NCBI RefSeq assembly: GCF_039830135.1
Contig: NZ_CP156081.1
Span: 2,776,001 to 2,840,000, forward strand
DNA from: Defluviimonas sp. SAOS-178_SWC
GTDB taxonomy: Bacteria; Pseudomonadota; Alphaproteobacteria; Rhodobacterales; Rhodobacteraceae
Length of the DNA stretch: 64,000 nucleotides
Direction: 5' to 3'
The notes below the pieces were generated by a model. It saw only the letters and a program-made list of their open reading frames with translations. It was not told the origin of the DNA and did no database searches. The position numbers were made by a program, and so were the translations under genes. Of this stretch, positions 61,791 through 64,000 are shown piece after piece. The first letter of the stretch is position 1. Every line of letters begins with the position of its first letter.

Positions 61791-62924
61791 ATGATCCTCC
61801 TCGAAGACGGCCCCAATGGCGCCCCGACGGCGTTCGATGCGCCCCGCGACCTGATCCGCGCCGATTCCGGGGCGGAGCTTGACGGCGCGCTCGCCGCGCT
61901 GGACGCCGCCCGCGCCGCGGGCCGCTGGCTCGCCGGTTTCGTCAGCTACGAGGCAGGCTATGCGTTCGAGCCGCGCCTTGCGCCTATGATGCCGCAGAAC
62001 CGCCGGGTGCCGCTCCTCGCCTTCGGCGTCTATGACGCGCCGGGCGACGCGGCCCCCGTCCTCGCCCGCGCGGCAGATGAGGCGGGCGGCGCCGGGCTCA
62101 GCCCTGCCACCCCCGCCTGGGACGCGGGGGCGCATGGCGCGGCGCTTGCCCGGATCCTTGCCTATATCGGCGCGGGCGACATCTATCAGGCCAATCTGAC
62201 CATGCCGATGCACGCCATGCGGACCGGCACCGCGCTCGGCCTCTACGGCGCGCTCGCGGCGCGCCAGCCGGTCCACCACGGCGGCATCGTCGCCCTGCCG
62301 GATCTGCCGGTCCTCATCTCGCGCTCGCCCGAGCTCTTCTTCGCCACCGATGCCGATGGCCGGATCGAGACCCGTCCGATGAAAGGCACCGCGCCGCGCG
62401 CCTCAAATCCCGCCCATGACGCGGCGCTCAGGCTCGACTTGCAGCAAAGCCTGAAGAACCGCGCCGAGAACCTTATGATCGTTGATCTTTTGCGCAACGA
62501 TATCTCGCGGATCTGCGAGGTCGGCTCGGTGAAGGTGCCTGAGCTTTACGCCATCGAATCCTACACGACCGTGCACCAGATGGTCTCCCGCGTCACCGGC
62601 CAGATCCGCCCCGGCATCACGCCGGCGGCGCTTCTGCGCGCGCTCTTCCCCTGCGGCTCGATCACCGGCGCCCCGAAGATCCGGGCGATGGAGATCATCC
62701 GCGAACTCGAACCCGCCCCGCGCGGCGCCTATTGCGGCGCCATCGGCTGGATCGGCCCGAACGGCGCCGCGCGCTTCAACGTGGCGATCCGCACGCTGAC
62801 GCTCTACGGTGAGAGCGAGGTCGAATTCGGCGTCGGCGGCGGCATCGTCGCGGATTCGACGCCCGAGGGCGAATACGAGGAGGCGCTGTGGAAAGCCCGG
62901 TTTGTAGAGCTGACACAAGGCTGA
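61791..62924 (+). CDS. pabB: Aminodeoxychorismate synthase component I
   Basis: Chorismate-binding enzyme of 377 residues for p-aminobenzoate in folate synthesis. It shows IGAGDIYQANLTMPM, ETRPMKGTAPR, LMIVDLLRNDISRICEVGSV and the conserved AIESYTTVHQMVSRVTGQ with FPCGSITGAPKIRAMEII. The shortened N-terminus fits the alphaproteobacterial type without a long leader. The next gene, a PabC-like lyase, starts inside its 3' end. Confidence 0.93.
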   Translation: MILLEDGPNGAPTAFDAPRDLIRADSGAELDGALAALDAARAAGRWLAGFVSYEAGYAFEPRLAPMMPQNRRVPLLAFGVYDAPGDAAPVLARAADEAGGAGLSPATPAWDAGAHGAALARILAYIGAGDIYQANLTMPMHAMRTGTALGLYGALAARQPVHHGGIVALPDLPVLISRSPELFFATDADGRIETRPMKGTAPRASNPAHDAALRLDLQQSLKNRAENLMIVDLLRNDISRICEVGSVKVPELYAIESYTTVHQMVSRVTGQIRPGITPAALLRALFPCGSITGAPKIRAMEIIRELEPAPRGAYCGAIGWIGPNGAARFNVAIRTLTLYGESEVEFGVGGGIVADSTPEGEYEEALWKARFVELTQG

Positions 62925-63511
62925 TCGAGACCTTCGGATGGGACGGCGCCGGGTCTCGCCGCCTCGACGCCCATCTCGCCCGCGCCCGCGCTTCGGCGGG
63001 GGCGCTCGGCTTTCGCTGGAACCGGGCCGCCATCGACGACGCCCTCGCCACGATCGATGGGTCCGCGCCCCTTCGTGTCCGCCTCACGATCGGTCGCGCC
63101 GGGGACGCCGAGGTGACCACCGCCCCCCTCGCCCCGAACCCGCCCGAATGGCATCTGGTCGTCGCCGCCGACCGTCTCGATCCGGACGCTCCGCTCCGTC
63201 GTCACAAGACGACCGAGCGCGCGCTCTACGACCGAACCCGCGCCGCCCTGCCCCGGGGCATCGACGAGGCGCTTTTCCTCAACACGCGCGGCGAGGCCGC
63301 CGAAGGGACGATCACCAACCTCTTCGCCGATCTCGGCGACGGCCTTCTGACCCCGCCCCTCAGCTCGGGCTGCCTGCCCGGCATCCTGCGCGCCGAGCTT
63401 ATCGCCTCGGGACGGGCGCGCGAAGCGGTCCTAAAAGCCGAAGATCTCGCCCGCGCGCGCCTCTACATGGGCAACGCCCTCCGCGGCCTCATCCCCGCGC
63501 GCTTCGCATAG
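62888..63511 (+). CDS. pabC: Class IV aminotransferase, probable 4-amino-4-deoxychorismate lyase
   Basis: Fold-type IV PLP enzyme of 207 residues. The PLP Lys is in RRHKTTERALYD, Glu in GEAAEGTITNLF is the cofactor-ring contact, and SSGCLPGILRAELI is the phosphate-binding part. It starts at GTG 62888, overlapping pabB by 37 bases, which argues for a paired role in p-aminobenzoate formation. It is slightly shorter than E. coli PabC. Confidence 0.85.
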   Translation: MESPVCRADTRLIETFGWDGAGSRRLDAHLARARASAGALGFRWNRAAIDDALATIDGSAPLRVRLTIGRAGDAEVTTAPLAPNPPEWHLVVAADRLDPDAPLRRHKTTERALYDRTRAALPRGIDEALFLNTRGEAAEGTITNLFADLGDGLLTPPLSSGCLPGILRAELIASGRAREAVLKAEDLARARLYMGNALRGLIPARFA

Positions 63512-63518
63512 CCCCTTG

Positions 63519-63545
63519 ATCTTCTTCTTGTGAAAAATACTCAGG
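63519..63545 (-). repeat. Intergenic repeat copy 3
   Basis: On the minus strand it reads CCTGAGTATTTTTCACAAG followed by AAGAAGATCAAG. It resembles the elements at 4885-4918 and 26806-26830. It lies downstream of the betA-like gene on the same strand, and its T run could act in termination. Confidence 0.5.
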
Positions 63546-63580
63546 CCGGTCGGCTCGCCGCAGGCGGGACGAAACCGGAC

Positions 63581-64000
63581 CTAGCGCTGTGCCACCTTCC
63601 AGCGCGGGCTCAACCACGGCTCGGAATTCGCCGGCGCCAGCATGCCGCGACCGAGCACGTGGTCGGCGACCTTCTCGCCCACCATGATCGACGGCGCGTT
63701 GAGGTTGCCGTTCGGGATGCGCGGGAAGACCGAACTGTCGGCGACGCGCAAGCCGTCGACGCCGATCACCTTCGCCTCGGCGTCCACCACCGCCATCGGA
63801 TCGTCGCGCCGCCCCATCTTCGCGGTGCCGCAGGGGTGATAGGCGCTTTCGGCATGCTCGCGGATGAAGGCGTCGATCTCCTCGTCGGTCCCGACCGCCG
63901 CGCCGGGCTGGATCTCGTGGCGGACGAAGGGTGCGAACGCCTCCTGCGCGAAGATCTCCCGCGTCAGCCGCACGCATCTGCGGAATTCCACCCAGTCGTC
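63581..64000 (-). CDS. betA: GMC oxidoreductase C-terminus, choline dehydrogenase-like, partial
   Basis: Only the C-terminal 139 residues are in the window; the frame runs off the right edge. The HPCGTAKMG motif carries the active-site His of GMC oxidoreductases, and the end [23 protein letters not shown] is characteristic of BetA, which oxidises choline to betaine aldehyde for osmoprotection. The stop is TAG at 63581-63583. The full length and the rest of the bet locus lie beyond the window. Confidence 0.85.
   Translation of the reverse strand, partial: DDWVEFRRCVRLTREIFAQEAFAPFVRHEIQPGAAVGTDEEIDAFIREHAESAYHPCGTAKMGRRDDPMAVVDAEAKVIGVDGLRVADSSVFPRIPNGNLNAPSIMVGEKVADHVLGRGMLAPANSEPWLSPRWKVAQR

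Overview
The window is a high-GC, tightly packed bacterial chromosome segment. Its gene content points to an alphaproteobacterium of the Rhodobacteraceae/Paracoccaceae group: a solitary aa3-oxidase ctaD next to a c2-type cytochrome c, a perM-hdaA-ppk-ppx block, an extended FolB, a PccR-type propionyl-CoA regulator beside pccB, a CtrA-type box, and DUF6497/DUF2244/DUF1850 family genes. No insertion sequence, prophage or CRISPR array was seen. The genus cannot be fixed from this sequence alone.

Layout. (1) 1-3.6 kb: the tail of a probable TAXI-TRAP permease, a DUF1850 partner and a DctB/DctD-like two-component pair. (2) 3.6-12.2 kb: a compact N-heterocycle module made of an enamidase-type amidohydrolase (+) facing a translationally coupled five-gene minus-strand operon (UPF0280, DUF1185, FAD subunit, fused 2Fe-2S/molybdopterin hydroxylase, 6-hydroxynicotinate-reductase homologue) and a divergent MarR regulator. 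The two promoter regions share a near-identical 15-bp operator-like sequence, so one MarR protein probably controls both halves. (3) 12.2-18.8 kb: tRNA-Leu(GAG), a secreted peptidoglycan-binding protein, lipB, cytochrome c2, ctaD, a DUF2244 gene with a terminator hairpin inside its 5' end, and yqeY. (4) 18.9-29.9 kb: carA, a GT2 glycosyltransferase with an N-terminal MshEN-like domain behind a CtrA box, a GntR regulator overlapping its 3' end, a HAD nucleotidase, a UbiH-like hydroxylase, a class V aminotransferase, two coupled Lrp genes divergent from ilvC, and an EamA exporter. (5) 29.9-47 kb: glmM-folP-folB, a SleB-type hydrolase, a degenerate PPDK-like protein, perM-hdaA-ppk-ppx, several small conserved genes, and nhaA. 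(6) 47-61.4 kb: panE and the propionyl-CoA assimilation region (mcm, pccA, pccB, small lipoprotein genes and a GT-C-like membrane protein between them) with pccR nearby. (7) 61.4-64 kb: a YdcH/DUF465 gene, pabB-pabC, and the 3' part of a betA-like choline dehydrogenase.

The most notable system is region 2. By homology it combines hydroxylation of an N-heteroaromatic acid, reduction of the hydroxylated ring, and hydrolytic enamide opening. This is the reductive nicotinate logic known from Eubacterium barkeri, here with two genes of unknown function (DUF1185, UPF0280), a dedicated MarR regulator, and a TRAP importer with a sensor kinase next door. The later E. barkeri enzymes are absent from the window, so the true substrate and end product are open. 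Region 6 is a second coherent system: PCC subunits and mutase convert propionyl-CoA to succinyl-CoA under a PccR-type regulator, with TTTGC/GCAAA-type sites near pccB, pccR and the pccA unit.
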